NCBI GenBank assembly: GCA_963793245.1
Contig: CAWBZG010000003.1
Location: forward strand, 203,442-267,441
Direction of reading: 5' to 3'
Source of the DNA: CAXBBB01 sp963793245
Lineage (GTDB): Bacteria; Bacteroidota; Rhodothermia; Rhodothermales; BA12
DNA: 64,000 bases
Within the stretch, counting starts at the first letter, position 1, and each line of letters starts with the position of its first letter. Both the position numbers and the translations under genes were made by a program. Under the pieces are notes generated by a model, which did no database searches, was not told the DNA's origin, and saw only the letters and a list, made by a program, of their open reading frames with translations. Shown piece by piece: positions 44,214 through 54,086 of the stretch.

Positions 44214-46562
44214 CTACTCGTGGCGCAGCGCGTCGACCGGATTGGCGTGCGCAACCTTGGCCGTCCGCAGCGCCGCGACGCTGAGCGCGCCGACACACAC
44301 GACGGCTCCGGCGAGCACGAACGCACCGACGCCCAGTCCAACGCGGTACGGAAATCCGTCGAGCCATTGTTGCATCACCCAGGCCGCAATCGGCGCCGCG
44401 ACGACAAACCCGGCGATCGACAAAATGGCAAACTCGCGCGACAACCGCAGCACCAACCCGACCTCGCTCGCGCCCAGCACCTTGCGAATGCCGATCTCGC
44501 GTGTCCGACGGGCGGCGGCATGCGTCGCCAATCCGACGATGCCCAGCGCGGCCAGGAGTAGAGCGACGAGCGTGAAGACCGAAATCAGCGTCCGCAACCG
44601 CTGATCGGATGCGAAGAACGAGGCGAACGCGTCGTCGAGGAAGGTGTAGTCGAACGCGTCGAAGTCGTTGAAGTCGGGGTACAGTGTTGCGACGGCGTCG
44701 AGCGTGGCGCTTGCCTGCTGCGGGTCGATGCGCAGGTAGACGGTTCGTCGGCGCTCATCGGTCAGGCGGTAGAGCGAGGGGCGCAACTCCATGTCGAGCG
44801 ACGCGCCGTGCAGATCGGCCAGCACTCCGATGACGACCATGTTCTCCTCGCCAATGGTTTTGCCGACCGCTTCGTTGGGCGTCCATCCAAACGAACGAGC
44901 ACCCGCAGCGCTCAGCACGACCGACGCCGAATCTGCTGGGCGACCTGACTCGAAGTAGCGTCCGGCGACGACCGGAGTGCCGAACGTCGCGGGGAAGTCG
45001 GCATCGGTTTCCATGATGTCGAACGTGTCGTCGGCGGGAGCGTCCGGCTCTTCGGAATCGAACGTGTACCAACCGCTCATCGTGTTGGGAAACGAGGGCG
45101 CCGTCGTCACGCCGCGCACGCCGGGGAGCGCCAGCAGTTCGGCTTTGAACGCGTCGTAGCGCTCTTGGGCGATCATCTCGACGCGGACGAGTTGATCGCC
45201 CGCGAAGCCCAGTTCTTTGTCGGCGAGGAAGTCGAGTTGGCGGTTCATCGTGACGGCGCACAGCAGCAGCCCGACCGAAACGGCGAACTGCGTCGTCACC
45301 AGAACCCGCCGCGTCCGCGCGCCTCTTCCGACGCCCATGCTCCGGCTGTTGAGTGCCTCAATCGGACGGAACGACGATAGGTAGACGGCTGGATACAGCC
45401 CACAAAGCAGCGTCACACCTACGCCGACGCTCGCGAAGAGCAGCGCGACGAACGGATCGCCCAGGTAGTCGATGACGAGCGACTTATCCGTCAGCGCGTT
45501 GAGGCCAGGCAGCGCGAGATGCGCCAAAATCGCCGCGACGACCAATGCCCCGGTCGTCAGGACGGCGGCTTCGATCACGAACTGCCGCGCCAGTTGTCCA
45601 CGCGATCCGCCCAGGGCCTTGCGCACGCCGATCTCGCTCGCCCGCTCTGCCGCCTGCGCCGTCGCCAGCGTGACGTAGGTGATGCACGAGACGAACAAAA
45701 TCAGCAGTGCCGCCGCGCCGAAGGCCCACACGTACGCCGACTTGCCGCGCAGCAGCCCCGCACCGCTCGAAAAGTCTGACGCGTACGTTTGCCCGTTGAG
45801 ATACAACTCGGTGAGCGGCATCGCCTCGACGGTCGCTGACATGAACCCATCCAGCCGCTCGACCAGCGCCGCCTCGACGTAGGGGACGACCGTCGCCGTA
45901 TCCGCTACGCTGCGCAAGCGCGCATACGTTGGGTTGCCGCCTGCATACCAGTCAGCGTTACGCTCGGTCGTCAGTAACGCCTGAAATCGCAGGCTCGATT
46001 GCTTCGGTGGATCGGCGACGATACCCACCACTTCGGGGCCGTTGGTGGCGTTGAGCAGCAGCTTGCTGCCGAGGGCTTCGCCGCCAGGGAAGTAGCGCTG
46101 GGCCATGGTTTGGGTGAGCAATACGACGCCGCTCCGGTCCATCGCCGACAGATCGCCTGCGATCAAATCGAAGTTGAACACGTCGAAAAAATGCTCGTCG
46201 ACATAGACGAAGCCGCCTTCTTCGGTACGCTCGCCGTCGTGGTGAACCGTCCGCGATTGGGGGCGACTCATCTGCGTCGTCACCTCGACTTCGGGCCGCG
46301 ACGCCATCAGATCCATCGCCGCGCCCGACGGAAGTCCGCCCAGCGAGAAGTCGAATCCGTTGTCGAACGTCCCGCTCGCCATGAGCCGCACGATACGGTC
46401 ACCATCCGAGTGGAAGCGGTCGTAGCGCAGTTCGTCGCGTACGAACAAGCCGATCAGCAGGCAGCACGCCAGCCCAACGCCCAGGCCCGTCAGGTGCAGC
46501 GCCGAGTAGCCGCGTCGACGCGAGAGGCTACGGAGCGCAGTGCGGAAATCAGAAGTCAGCAT
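44214..46562 (-). CDS. MacB/FtsX-type ABC permease (permease 2)
   Basis: A 782-aa paralogue. It starts MLTSDFRTALRSLSRRRGYS; helix 1 spans about residues 20-42 and contains GVGLACCLLIGLFV. After the first periplasmic domain the FtsX block has EIGVRKALGGSRGQLARQFV. The second block has EIGIRKVLGASEVGLVLRLS and the end is ANPVDALRHE, a conserved close in this family. It has no sigma-54 signature in its 102-bp upstream gap, which instead holds two palindromes, so it probably depends on the promoter upstream of permease 4. Substrate unknown; peptides, lipids or antibiotics are family possibilities. Confidence 0.9.
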   Translation of the reverse strand: MLTSDFRTALRSLSRRRGYSALHLTGLGVGLACCLLIGLFVRDELRYDRFHSDGDRIVRLMASGTFDNGFDFSLGGLPSGAAMDLMASRPEVEVTTQMSRPQSRTVHHDGERTEEGGFVYVDEHFFDVFNFDLIAGDLSAMDRSGVVLLTQTMAQRYFPGGEALGSKLLLNATNGPEVVGIVADPPKQSSLRFQALLTTERNADWYAGGNPTYARLRSVADTATVVPYVEAALVERLDGFMSATVEAMPLTELYLNGQTYASDFSSGAGLLRGKSAYVWAFGAAALLILFVSCITYVTLATAQAAERASEIGVRKALGGSRGQLARQFVIEAAVLTTGALVVAAILAHLALPGLNALTDKSLVIDYLGDPFVALLFASVGVGVTLLCGLYPAVYLSSFRPIEALNSRSMGVGRGARTRRVLVTTQFAVSVGLLLCAVTMNRQLDFLADKELGFAGDQLVRVEMIAQERYDAFKAELLALPGVRGVTTAPSFPNTMSGWYTFDSEEPDAPADDTFDIMETDADFPATFGTPVVAGRYFESGRPADSASVVLSAAGARSFGWTPNEAVGKTIGEENMVVIGVLADLHGASLDMELRPSLYRLTDERRRTVYLRIDPQQASATLDAVATLYPDFNDFDAFDYTFLDDAFASFFASDQRLRTLISVFTLVALLLAALGIVGLATHAAARRTREIGIRKVLGASEVGLVLRLSREFAILSIAGFVVAAPIAAWVMQQWLDGFPYRVGLGVGAFVLAGAVVCVGALSVAALRTAKVAHANPVDALRHE

Positions 46563-46579
46563 CGGAGTGTGGATAGGTG

Positions 46580-46601
46580 GTAAGGGCGACTCCGTGAGTC
46601 G
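46580..46601. repeat. family 1 palindrome variant
   Basis: Begins GTAAGGGCGA like the elements at 11406 and 15000, but the centre is CGACTC-CGT-GAGTCG, so the inner arms changed while remaining paired. It lies upstream of permease 2. Confidence 0.65.
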
Positions 46602-46627
46602 ACCGAATAGTACGCGTTTCCGTTACG

Positions 46628-46659
46628 GACCTGGCAGGTCGCAGGCGACCTGCCAGGTC
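46628..46659. repeat. 32-bp palindrome, family 3
   Basis: Two perfect 15-base arms (GACCTGGCAGGTCGC and its complement) separated by AG, ending 6 bases before the stop of permease 3 (minus strand). Related elements are at 59134, 56548 and, more distantly, 36697. Confidence 0.85.
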
Positions 46660-46664
46660 TCCAG

Positions 46665-49049
46665 TCACTCGTCGCGCAGGACGGTTGCGGGATTGACGCT
46701 GGCGGCGCGCCACGTTTGGGCTGCCGTCACGCCGAACGCGATTACGAGCAGCAGCAGGCCGATGGCGACGAAGGTCAGCGGTCCCAGGTCGATGCGGTAG
46801 GCAAACCCACTCAGCCACGTGCTGGTGAGCCAGTAGGCGACGGGCGCTCCGACTACGAACGCGACGCCGACGATGGCGACCAGTTCGCGCGTCAGCAGCG
46901 CCACCAACTGCGCTGGATGCGCGCCGAGCACTTTGCGTACGCTGATTTCCTTTCGCCGCCGTGCCGCCGCGTACGCCACGACGCCGACCAATCCGAGTAG
47001 CGTCAGGACGACGGCGAGGATCGACAGGACCATGCTGAACCGTGCCGCACGCTGCTCCTGCTCGTACAGCCTAGCCAGGTCCTCGTCGACGAAGCGGGGG
47101 GCGAAGGGGAGCGTCGGTTCGGCCCTGTTCCAGGCGGCTTCCAGTGCCTCCATCGTCGCAGGCAGGTCGCGCGTGTCGACTCGTGCGATGGCGTTCCAGA
47201 TCCACGTCGGCTCGCGCATGACGGAGACGAACAGGGGGCGCACCTCTTCGCGCAGCGAGAACAGGTGCCAGTCGGGGAGGATGCCCGCTACGGCGTCGGC
47301 GGCATCGGGTGTCCCTTCGCTCGCCATGTACTCCGGCTCCATCACCACCTGTCCACCCTGCTCAGGCAGGTTGAGGCGAGTGGCAGCGGCGCGGTTGGCG
47401 AAGAACAGGCGGTCCGGTCCGCCGTCGAATACGTCGAGCGCATCGCCGACGTCGATCTGCATCACGTCGAAGTAGGCGAGGTCGGTCGTGACCAAGTTGG
47501 CGTCGTCGTAGACCACGTCGCTATCCAAGGCGCGGTAGGTCGTGCGGTTGAAGCCGGGGCCGGGGAGCGGGCCGGTGCCCAAGGCGCGGACGGCAGGGAT
47601 GTCGGACACTTCGGCTTTGAAGCGGTTGAACGCGTCGATGTCGCCCAAGCCTTGCAGGTGGACGACGCCACTGGATTCGAAGCCCAAGTCTTTGTCGCCG
47701 ATGAACGCCACCTGTCGCTGCACCACCCATGCGCCGCTCGCCAGTCCGACCAGCAACGCGAACTGCGCGCCGACGAGCGCCCGCCGCATCCAGGCACTGC
47801 CCTCGCCTGCTTTGGACTGCCCGCCGAACAGGTCGACGGCAGCCGCGCGCGAGAGGACCAACGCCGGATACGCGCCCGCGATCAGCCCGGTCACCAACGC
47901 CAACGCGCCGACGAGCAACACAAACTGCGGCGAGAACAGAGACAACGCAGCGATCTCGACGCCCATCGCGCTGTTGAGTAGGGGTAGCGTCAGCCACGCC
48001 AGCACGTACGCCGGGATCAGGCACCCCACCGAAAGCAAGATCGATTCTCCGAAGAACGACGCGATCAGCCTCCCGCGCTCAGCGCCCATCGCCTTGCGCA
48101 CGCCAATGTCGCGACTCCGGCGCTGGTAGAGCGCGACCGAGAGGTTGGCGTAGTTCGACGCGGCGATGACGAGCAGCAAGATCGCCGCGATGCCGAACAG
48201 GTAGAGGTAGCGCGCGTCGGCGGGAGGCTCGGCGTCGTAGAGCGTTGGGTCGGCGAAGCGCAGAGCGGTGACGGATGTCAGACGCTCGCCCTTGTGTAAC
48301 GGATCTTCGGCCCGAGCGGGGCGAACGCGGTAGACGGCGCGCGTGGCGGCGGCTTCTGACGCGGCTACATCGGCGCCGGGCGTCAAACGGACATACGTAT
48401 AAGCGCCGAAGTTGGGGATCCGTTCGTGTACGATCAGGTCGTAGCGGACATGCTGCGTCGCCGGAGGTGCGGCGATGACGCCGGTCACCTGGTACGTCAG
48501 TGTGTCGCGCGCAATCGTTTGGCCGACGGCGTCGGTCGTTCCGAAGTAGCGCAGCGCCGTCTCCTCGGTCAGAACAGCAGACATCTGTCGGTCGAGCGCT
48601 GTCGCTGGATCGCCTGCGATGAAGTCCAGGCCAAAGATGTCGGTCGTCGCGTCGCCGGTGACGGTGAACAGGATGCGGTCTTCGTCAAAGCGCTCGTTCG
48701 CTGCCTCTACGTACTGTGTGTTGGCATCCAGATAGACGAGTGATGCGGTCTCAATGGTCGGTTCGGCTTCGAGTTCTGTCGCGAGCCGCACCTGACCTTC
48801 GATCGGTTCGTTGAAGTAGCCCCCGAAGCCGATCGTCGAGTACCAACTCGCCCTATAGTTCGATTCCATCCGGTACGTCCGGTCGGCGTGCGGCAGGTGC
48901 TGATCGAATGCGCGTTCGTAGCCCAGATACGCCAGCACCAGGACGGCGACAGCCAGCCCCAGCGTCAGCCCGACGCCATTGAGCAGCGCGTAGCCCCGGT
49001 TGCGCCGCAGCGAGCGAAGGGCGAGGAGCAGGTCGTATCGAATCATCAC
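46665..49049 (-). CDS. MacB/FtsX-type ABC permease (permease 3)
   Basis: A 794-aa paralogue starting MMIRYDLLLALRSLRRNRGY. Helix 1 (NGVGLTLGLAVAVLVLAYLG), periplasmic domain, FtsX block with DIGVRKAMGAERGRLIASFF, second periplasmic domain, and second block with EISVRKVLGAHPAQLVALLT; it ends VNPATVLRDE. All expected membrane segments are present and the frame is intact. Only 55 bases, holding a family 2 palindrome and no promoter signature, separate it from permease 4, so both should be on one transcript from the promoter at 51576. Confidence 0.9.
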   Translation of the reverse strand: MMIRYDLLLALRSLRRNRGYALLNGVGLTLGLAVAVLVLAYLGYERAFDQHLPHADRTYRMESNYRASWYSTIGFGGYFNEPIEGQVRLATELEAEPTIETASLVYLDANTQYVEAANERFDEDRILFTVTGDATTDIFGLDFIAGDPATALDRQMSAVLTEETALRYFGTTDAVGQTIARDTLTYQVTGVIAAPPATQHVRYDLIVHERIPNFGAYTYVRLTPGADVAASEAAATRAVYRVRPARAEDPLHKGERLTSVTALRFADPTLYDAEPPADARYLYLFGIAAILLLVIAASNYANLSVALYQRRSRDIGVRKAMGAERGRLIASFFGESILLSVGCLIPAYVLAWLTLPLLNSAMGVEIAALSLFSPQFVLLVGALALVTGLIAGAYPALVLSRAAAVDLFGGQSKAGEGSAWMRRALVGAQFALLVGLASGAWVVQRQVAFIGDKDLGFESSGVVHLQGLGDIDAFNRFKAEVSDIPAVRALGTGPLPGPGFNRTTYRALDSDVVYDDANLVTTDLAYFDVMQIDVGDALDVFDGGPDRLFFANRAAATRLNLPEQGGQVVMEPEYMASEGTPDAADAVAGILPDWHLFSLREEVRPLFVSVMREPTWIWNAIARVDTRDLPATMEALEAAWNRAEPTLPFAPRFVDEDLARLYEQEQRAARFSMVLSILAVVLTLLGLVGVVAYAAARRRKEISVRKVLGAHPAQLVALLTRELVAIVGVAFVVGAPVAYWLTSTWLSGFAYRIDLGPLTFVAIGLLLLVIAFGVTAAQTWRAASVNPATVLRDE

Positions 49050-49059
49050 AGAAGGTCGT

Positions 49060-49085
49060 GTAGCGACGCAGCATGCTGCGTCGGA
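49060..49085. repeat. family 2 palindrome between permeases 4 and 3
   Basis: An 18-bp perfect core (49065-49082, arm GACGCAGCA) inside the conserved GTAGCGACG outer arm. It lies between the stop of permease 4 and the start of permease 3 on the minus strand. Confidence 0.8.
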
Positions 49086-49104
49086 GGAATGAGAATGCGC
49101 TGTT

Positions 49105-51504
49105 CTACTCGTCGCGCAGTACGTCGGCAGGGTTGACCGTCGCCGCCCGCAGCGCGTGCCAGCCGACCGTCGCCAGCGCTACGACGAGCACGAGCGCTCC
49201 CGATGCGAGGAAGACGCCCGGACGCATCGGCGCGCGTTCGGCGAAGCCTTCGAGCCAGCGGCCCATCAGCACGTAGGCGGCGGGCACGGCGAGGGCGAAT
49301 CCGACAAGCACGAGCAGGGCAAAATCGCGCGTCATCAGTCCGACCAATCGCGCTACACCCGCGCCCAGCACCTTCCGTACGCCAATCTCTTTGCGGCGCT
49401 GCATCGCGGCGAAGGCGGCGAGTCCGAACAGGCCCATGCAGGCGAGGACGAGCGCGAGTGTGGCCGCGAACCCGAAGACGGCCTGGGTTCTGCGCTCGGC
49501 CTCGTAAGCATCGGCGAACACCTCGTCTAGAAAGCGATAACCGAACGGTGTTTCGGGAAGGGCGGATCGCCACGCTGCTTCAATGTCGTCGAGGGCCAAG
49601 GCTGCATCTCCTGCCGAAATACGCACTGAGACTGCGCGCGCATCGTACAATTGACTCGCTTCCAACTCGTCACTTGCGGCAGGAAACGAGGTCAGCGCCA
49701 TTGAGATTGGCTTGCTGTCTACGCGGCTCATGTAGAAGTCCTCCACTACGCCGACGACTTCGTGCGGCACGCCGGCGAGGTGGAACGTGCGTCCTATCGC
49801 ATCGGCTGGCTCTTCTCCGAAGCCGAAGGTCTGGACGCCCCGCCGGTTGAGTAGCATCGCTCGTTGGTCGCCCGGGGTGAGCGCTCGGCCCGCCGCCAGG
49901 TCGATACCGTAGAAGTCGGCGTAGTCGGTGTCTGCGGCAATGGTGCGCAGCATCGCCGAGCTTTCGCCTTCGACTGCTTCTTCGCCGCGCGCGCTGCTCG
50001 GCGAGAACATATTCATAAAGCCCAGTTCGCCCGGCGCCGCACTCGACCGAACGACACGCTCGACGTGTGGGCTGGCTGCAATGGCCCGAGACATGCGCTC
50101 GACATCGCCCTTGTCCTCAGTCGCCACGCCGAGCACGAGTGTCTGGGTGCCGCTTCCGATGATGCGGTCGTTGCCCAGGCTCAACTGGTTACCGACGATC
50201 CACGTCGACGAGAGCATGCCGATGGCGAGGGCAAACTGGACGACAACGAGTCCTTGCCTGAGTCGTAATCCGCCGCCGCTCGCTCGGCTTTTCTGCAACG
50301 CCTGAATGGGTCGCTGGCGGGAAAGGTAGAGGGCTGGATATGCGCCCGCGAGCGCGCCTGAAAGAAGAGCAACACCCATGAGCGCCGACGCTGCCCACGG
50401 ATGCGAGAACGGCGTCACGGCTAGCTCGAAGCCGAAGAACGAACGGAACAGCCACGGAGCAGCTGCCGACAACGCCAGCGCGATCAGACCAGCGACAAAC
50501 GCAAGCAGAAAAGATTCGAGCCAGAACAGCCGCCCTAACTCTGCGCGCGACGCGCCCAGCGTCTTGCGTACGCCCACTTCGGTTCGCCGCTGATCTGCGT
50601 ACGCTGTCGCCAGGTTGACGTAGTTGATGACCGCGATCACGAGCAGCAGCAGTGCGACTGTTCCGAACAGGTAGACGTAGCGCAGCGGCGACGAACCCGT
50701 CTCTCTCTGCATCAACCGCGCCTCGACCAAACGGATCGCGCCGAGGTCGGATGGAACGGCTTCGTTGTCCGGCTGTGTGCGAAGAGTCGTGAGTACGGCG
50801 GCGGTGTCGGCGTTGGCATTCAGGCGCAGGTAGGTCGGCGTGCTGTCGAACGCGTTGGCCGATAGCGTGTCGGGTGCTGGATCGAATGGCCTCAGGGCGT
50901 CGAACGAGATGGCCGAGTTTCCTGGCGGATCACTGGCGACGCCGCTAACCGTGAACACGCGTCTATCGCCTTTCGAGAGGAAGTCGCGTTCGAGAAAAGT
51001 GACCGTGCGTCCGACCGGATCCGCGTCGCCGAACAGTCGCTTAGCGAACGACTCGGTGACCACGAGGTCATCGGGGCCGGACAGCACCTGCGCCGGACTG
51101 CCCTGCACCAGATCAAAGCCAAAGAAGTCGAAGAAGTTGGCGTCGACCTGGGCAATCGCATCGACGGATACCGGCTCGTCTTGCGCGTCGAAGGCGACGC
51201 CCTCGTCCGACTCGATCCGGCTCACCTCCTCTATGCCAGCGATGCCGGTTTCTATGCGCTCGAACGTCACCGGATCGACACCGCTCATCGTATGCGTCAT
51301 GGTGCCGAACTGCACGTTTCGGTACGTCGAGTAGATCTGCTCGGCGTCGGGGTGGAAGCGGTCATAGGTGAGTTCGTGCGCGGCGTAGAGCAGCACGACC
51401 AAACAGGCCGCCAGTCCAGCCGCCAGCCCGAGCACGTGAAGCGCCGCATACCCTTTGCGACGAGCCAGACTGCGGAGGGTGAGTTTTAGGTCGTGGAGCA
51501 GCAT
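49105..51504 (-). CDS. MacB/FtsX-type ABC permease (permease 4)
   Basis: A 799-aa paralogue. The start at 51504 (MLLHDLKLTLRSLARRKGYA) is chosen because it matches the starts of the other permeases and lies 60 bases after the predicted sigma-54 transcription start. Helix 1 is ALHVLGLAAGLAACLVVLLY. FtsX blocks carry EVGVRKTLGASRAELGRLFW and EIGVRKVLGAGVARLVGLMT, and the end is VNPADVLRDE. Its first 60-odd codons and promoter region are duplicated at 53720-53910. It heads a unit with permeases 3 and 2. Confidence 0.9.
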   Translation of the reverse strand: MLLHDLKLTLRSLARRKGYAALHVLGLAAGLAACLVVLLYAAHELTYDRFHPDAEQIYSTYRNVQFGTMTHTMSGVDPVTFERIETGIAGIEEVSRIESDEGVAFDAQDEPVSVDAIAQVDANFFDFFGFDLVQGSPAQVLSGPDDLVVTESFAKRLFGDADPVGRTVTFLERDFLSKGDRRVFTVSGVASDPPGNSAISFDALRPFDPAPDTLSANAFDSTPTYLRLNANADTAAVLTTLRTQPDNEAVPSDLGAIRLVEARLMQRETGSSPLRYVYLFGTVALLLLVIAVINYVNLATAYADQRRTEVGVRKTLGASRAELGRLFWLESFLLAFVAGLIALALSAAAPWLFRSFFGFELAVTPFSHPWAASALMGVALLSGALAGAYPALYLSRQRPIQALQKSRASGGGLRLRQGLVVVQFALAIGMLSSTWIVGNQLSLGNDRIIGSGTQTLVLGVATEDKGDVERMSRAIAASPHVERVVRSSAAPGELGFMNMFSPSSARGEEAVEGESSAMLRTIAADTDYADFYGIDLAAGRALTPGDQRAMLLNRRGVQTFGFGEEPADAIGRTFHLAGVPHEVVGVVEDFYMSRVDSKPISMALTSFPAASDELEASQLYDARAVSVRISAGDAALALDDIEAAWRSALPETPFGYRFLDEVFADAYEAERRTQAVFGFAATLALVLACMGLFGLAAFAAMQRRKEIGVRKVLGAGVARLVGLMTRDFALLVLVGFALAVPAAYVLMGRWLEGFAERAPMRPGVFLASGALVLVVALATVGWHALRAATVNPADVLRDE

Positions 51505-51528
51505 GGCGGTTGGCGTGTGGAGGAGGCG

Positions 51529-51554
51529 TAGCGACGCAGCGTGGGCGTCGCCCG
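51529..51554. repeat. family 2 palindrome in the leader of permease 4
   Basis: TAGCGACGC-x7-GCGTCGC. It lies between the predicted transcription start (near 51564) and the ATG at 51504, so it would form a hairpin in the 5' leader. Confidence 0.65.
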
Positions 51555-51575
51555 AGACAGGCACCCCACTCCATC

Positions 51576-51589
51576 GCCAACGCTGTGCC
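51576..51589 (-). promoter_or_regulatory. sigma-54-type promoter for permease 4
   Basis: Reads GGCACAGCGTTGGC on the minus strand (GG-N10-GC). Predicted transcription start near 51564. Confidence 0.7.
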
Positions 51590-51632
51590 GACACGCAAAC
51601 CGCGCCGCAATGCGCGCAATCACACCTCGATC

Positions 51633-51669
51633 TGTCCGCCACCGAACAGCATCCGTGCGCGGGTGGACG
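51633..51669 (-). promoter_or_regulatory. tandem activator sites upstream of permease 4
   Basis: TGTCCGCCACCGAACA at 51633-51648 (one mismatch to the palindrome), 43 bases upstream of the promoter core. The second, degenerate site CGTGCGCGGGTGGACG is at 51654-51669, again 21 bp further. Confidence 0.7.
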
Positions 51670-51680
51670 AAATGGCGTCG

Positions 51681-53716
51681 CTACTCGTCCCGCAGCGATG
51701 TCGCCGGATTCGCCCGTGCCGCCCGAACTGCGTGATAGGCGACGGTCGCGAGTGCCAGCATGAGCACGGTCCCACCTGCAAGCGCGAACGGCATCACGCC
51801 CACGTCGATGCGGTAGGCGAATCCGTCGAGCCAGCGGTTCATGCCGATCACGACGGCAGGCACGGCCAGCAGCACGCTCACGAGAACGAGCGCGACAGTC
51901 CCTCGGCCCAGCAGCGCGACGACCTGAACGACGGTTGCTCCCAGTACGCGCCTGACGCCGATCTCCTTGACGCGCTTGCTCGCCGAGTGCGCCGCCAGTC
52001 CGAACAGGCCGAGTAGGGCAATCGCGATGGCGAGTCCGGCGAAGAACAGGAAGAGCGTGCCGAAGCGCTGCTCGGTCTGGTACTGCTCGGCGAAACGCTC
52101 GTCCATGAACGCATACTCGAACGGGCGCGTCGGCGCGACGTCGGTCCAGATGGCCTGTATCGCATCGAGCGTCGCCGGACAGGTCTTGTCGTACCGACGC
52201 GGATCAGGACGTTGTTGCGATGAAGATCGTCGGATGTGCTGGCGGGCGAGCAGAAACGCGGGCTGAATCTCGGACTGCAATCCTTGCGTGTGGAAGTCGC
52301 GCACGACGCCGACGATCTCGCCCTCCATGCCCCAGAACTTTGCCCGCTGGCCCAGCGCGTCGCTCGGATCGGTGTAGCCCGCCTGCGCGCGCCGCTCGTT
52401 TCGTTGATCAGGGCCTCGCGCGGCGACTCATCGGTCGGCATCGGACGCATCGCGCGTCCGGCTACCAGCGTGCAGGCCCATGACACCGACGCGAACGACG
52501 TGTCGGCCACGATACATCGCCGCGAGCATCTCTTGTTCGCTGACCCATCGGCGCGCTGGACGAAGCCACCGCCTCTTCCGCCTCCGCTCGTCGGAGCGCT
52601 CAGTCCGACGCTCATTCCTCGGACGTTCGGGAGCGCGCCGATGCGCTCGCGCAACTCGGCCAGTCGGGGGTACACCTCGTCGTTGATTGCGCGGGGCAGG
52701 AGGACGAGTTGCGTCTGCTCATCGCCTGCGTCAAAGCCCAAATCGCGGTCTTGCATGAAGCGCAGTTGGCCGAACACGATGGCCGTAGCCGCCAGCAGCG
52801 CAATCGACGCGGTGAACTGCAAGCCGACCAGCCCATGCCGCAGCATCGCGCCCTGTCTGCCGGTTGCGAACTGGCCTTTGAGCACCTGAGCGGGCCGAAA
52901 GCCGCTGAGCACGAACGCCGGATAGATGCCCGCCAGCAGTCCCGTCCCGACGGCGAGGGCGATGATGGCACTCCACCACATTCCCAGATCTGCCAGCACG
53001 ACCGGGCGGTCGGCGACGATGCGGAACGTCGGCAGCGCAATCCACGCCAGCCCGACGGCGAGCACGAGCGCGATCAGGCTCAACAGGACGGCTTCGGTCA
53101 GAAACTGAATCGCCAGTCCGAAGCGTCCGGCTCCCAGCGTCCGCCGGACGCCGACTTCCTTGGCGCGGTCGAGCGAGCGCGCCGTAGCCAGGTTGGTGAA
53201 GTTGACGCCCGCCACGACGAGCACGAACAGCGCGATCAGCGTCAGAATCCGTAGCGTCGTCGCATTGCCCCAGCGTCCGATGCCTGCCGCGTCGGAGAAG
53301 TAGAGGCCATCCAGCGGTCGGACGACGGGCGTCAACTGGACGTCCGCTTCCGCCATCTGCGTGCCTGCAGCTTCCTCGATGAACAGATCGAGCTGCGCCT
53401 CGAACGCGTCTGCCGACGTGCCGGGGCGCAGCAGGGCGTAGGTGGCGACCGCGTTGGAGAACCAGCCCGAGAAGAGCCACTCTACGTCGTACATCGTCGC
53501 GAGCGAGGTGACGGCCGAAATCTCCAGGTGCGAGTGGCGCGGGACATCGGCCATTACGCCCGAGACCGTCAGCGCATAGCCGCCCTGCGTCAGCGTCTGC
53601 CCGACGGCGGGGGCGTCGCCGAACAGCGTGCGCGCCAGCGACTGCGACACGACGATGCGCCCCGGCTCGGCCAGCACAGATGAGGGATCGCCTTCGATCA
53701 GAGGAAACGAGAACAC
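51681..53716 (-). pseudogene. MacB/FtsX-type ABC permease 5, copy A, truncated and frameshifted
   Basis: This copy lacks its first ~128 codons: sequence begins in FSFPLIEGDPSSVLAEPGRI, just inside the first periplasmic domain, at the duplication junction. The first FtsX block (EVGVRRTLGAGRFGLAIQFL) is intact to GFVQRADGS. The second periplasmic domain then switches frame several times (fragments VADTSFASVSWACTLVAGRA, INETSGAR, TSDDLHRNNVLIRVGT). The last block (EIGVRRVLGATVVQVVALLG, ending ANPATSLRDE) is intact to 51681. It cannot make a normal permease. Compare copy B at 54087-56499. Confidence 0.85.
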
Positions 53717-53910
53717 CTCACGTTTAGGTACGTCGAGTAGATCTGCTCGGCGTCGGGGTGGAAGCGGTCATAGGTGAGTTCGTGCGCGGCGTAGAGCAGC
53801 ACGACCAAACAGGCCGCCAGTCCAGCAGCCAACCCCAGCACGTGAAGCGCCGCATACCCTTTGCGACGAGCCAGACTGCGGAGGGTGAGTTTGAGGTCGT
53901 GGAGCAGCAT
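53698..53910 (-). pseudogene. chimaeric stub: permease 4 N-terminus fused to permease 5 sequence
   Basis: Carries the first ~62 codons of permease 4 (MLLHDLKLTLRSLARRKGYA, helix 1, then DRFHPDAEQIYSTYLN), then crosses the junction out of frame and stops after VRCSRFL, giving 70 aa. The whole promoter and operator set of permease 4 is duplicated in front of it, so a one-helix peptide could be made from a live promoter. Confidence 0.8.
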
Positions 53911-53934
53911 GGCGGTTGGCGTGTGGAGGAGGCG

Positions 53935-53960
53935 TAGCGACGCAGCGTGGGCGTCGCCCG
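53935..53960. repeat. family 2 palindrome, duplicated copy
   Basis: The duplicate of the element at 51529-51554, identical in its arms. Confidence 0.65.
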
Positions 53961-53981
53961 AGACAGGCACCCCACTCCATC

Positions 53982-53995
53982 GCCAACGCTGTGCC
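53982..53995 (-). promoter_or_regulatory. sigma-54-type promoter, duplicated copy
   Basis: GGCACAGCGTTGGC on the minus strand, unchanged from 51576-51589. It now drives the stub and permease 5 copy A. Confidence 0.7.
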
Positions 53996-54038
53996 GACAC
54001 GCAAACCGCGCCGCAATGCACGCAATCACGCCTCGATC

Positions 54039-54075
54039 TGTCCGCCACCGAACAGCATCCGTGCGCGGGTGGACG
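54039..54075 (-). promoter_or_regulatory. tandem activator sites, duplicated copy
   Basis: TGTCCGCCACCGAACA at 54039-54054 and the degenerate second site at 54060-54075. Spacing to the promoter and between sites is unchanged although neighbouring bases differ in places from unit A. Confidence 0.7.
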
Positions 54076-54086
54076 AAATGGCGTCG

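Larger units (their letters stand above)
51314..53719. repeat. 2.4-kb tandem duplication, unit A
   Basis: This segment runs from codon ~63 of permease 4, through its promoter region, across permease 5 copy A to codon ~128 of that gene. The same order recurs at 53720-56124 with an offset of 2,405-2,406 bases. Most of it is nearly identical; differences and indels cluster in the permease 5 part at about 52150-52700. Confidence 0.9.

Noticed and set aside
46563..46664. Possible sigma-54 promoter before permease 2
   Set aside because: The gap contains palindromes but no GG-N10-GC core with a TGTCCG-type site upstream. The same holds for the gaps at 49050-49104, 56500-56539 and 41452-41566.
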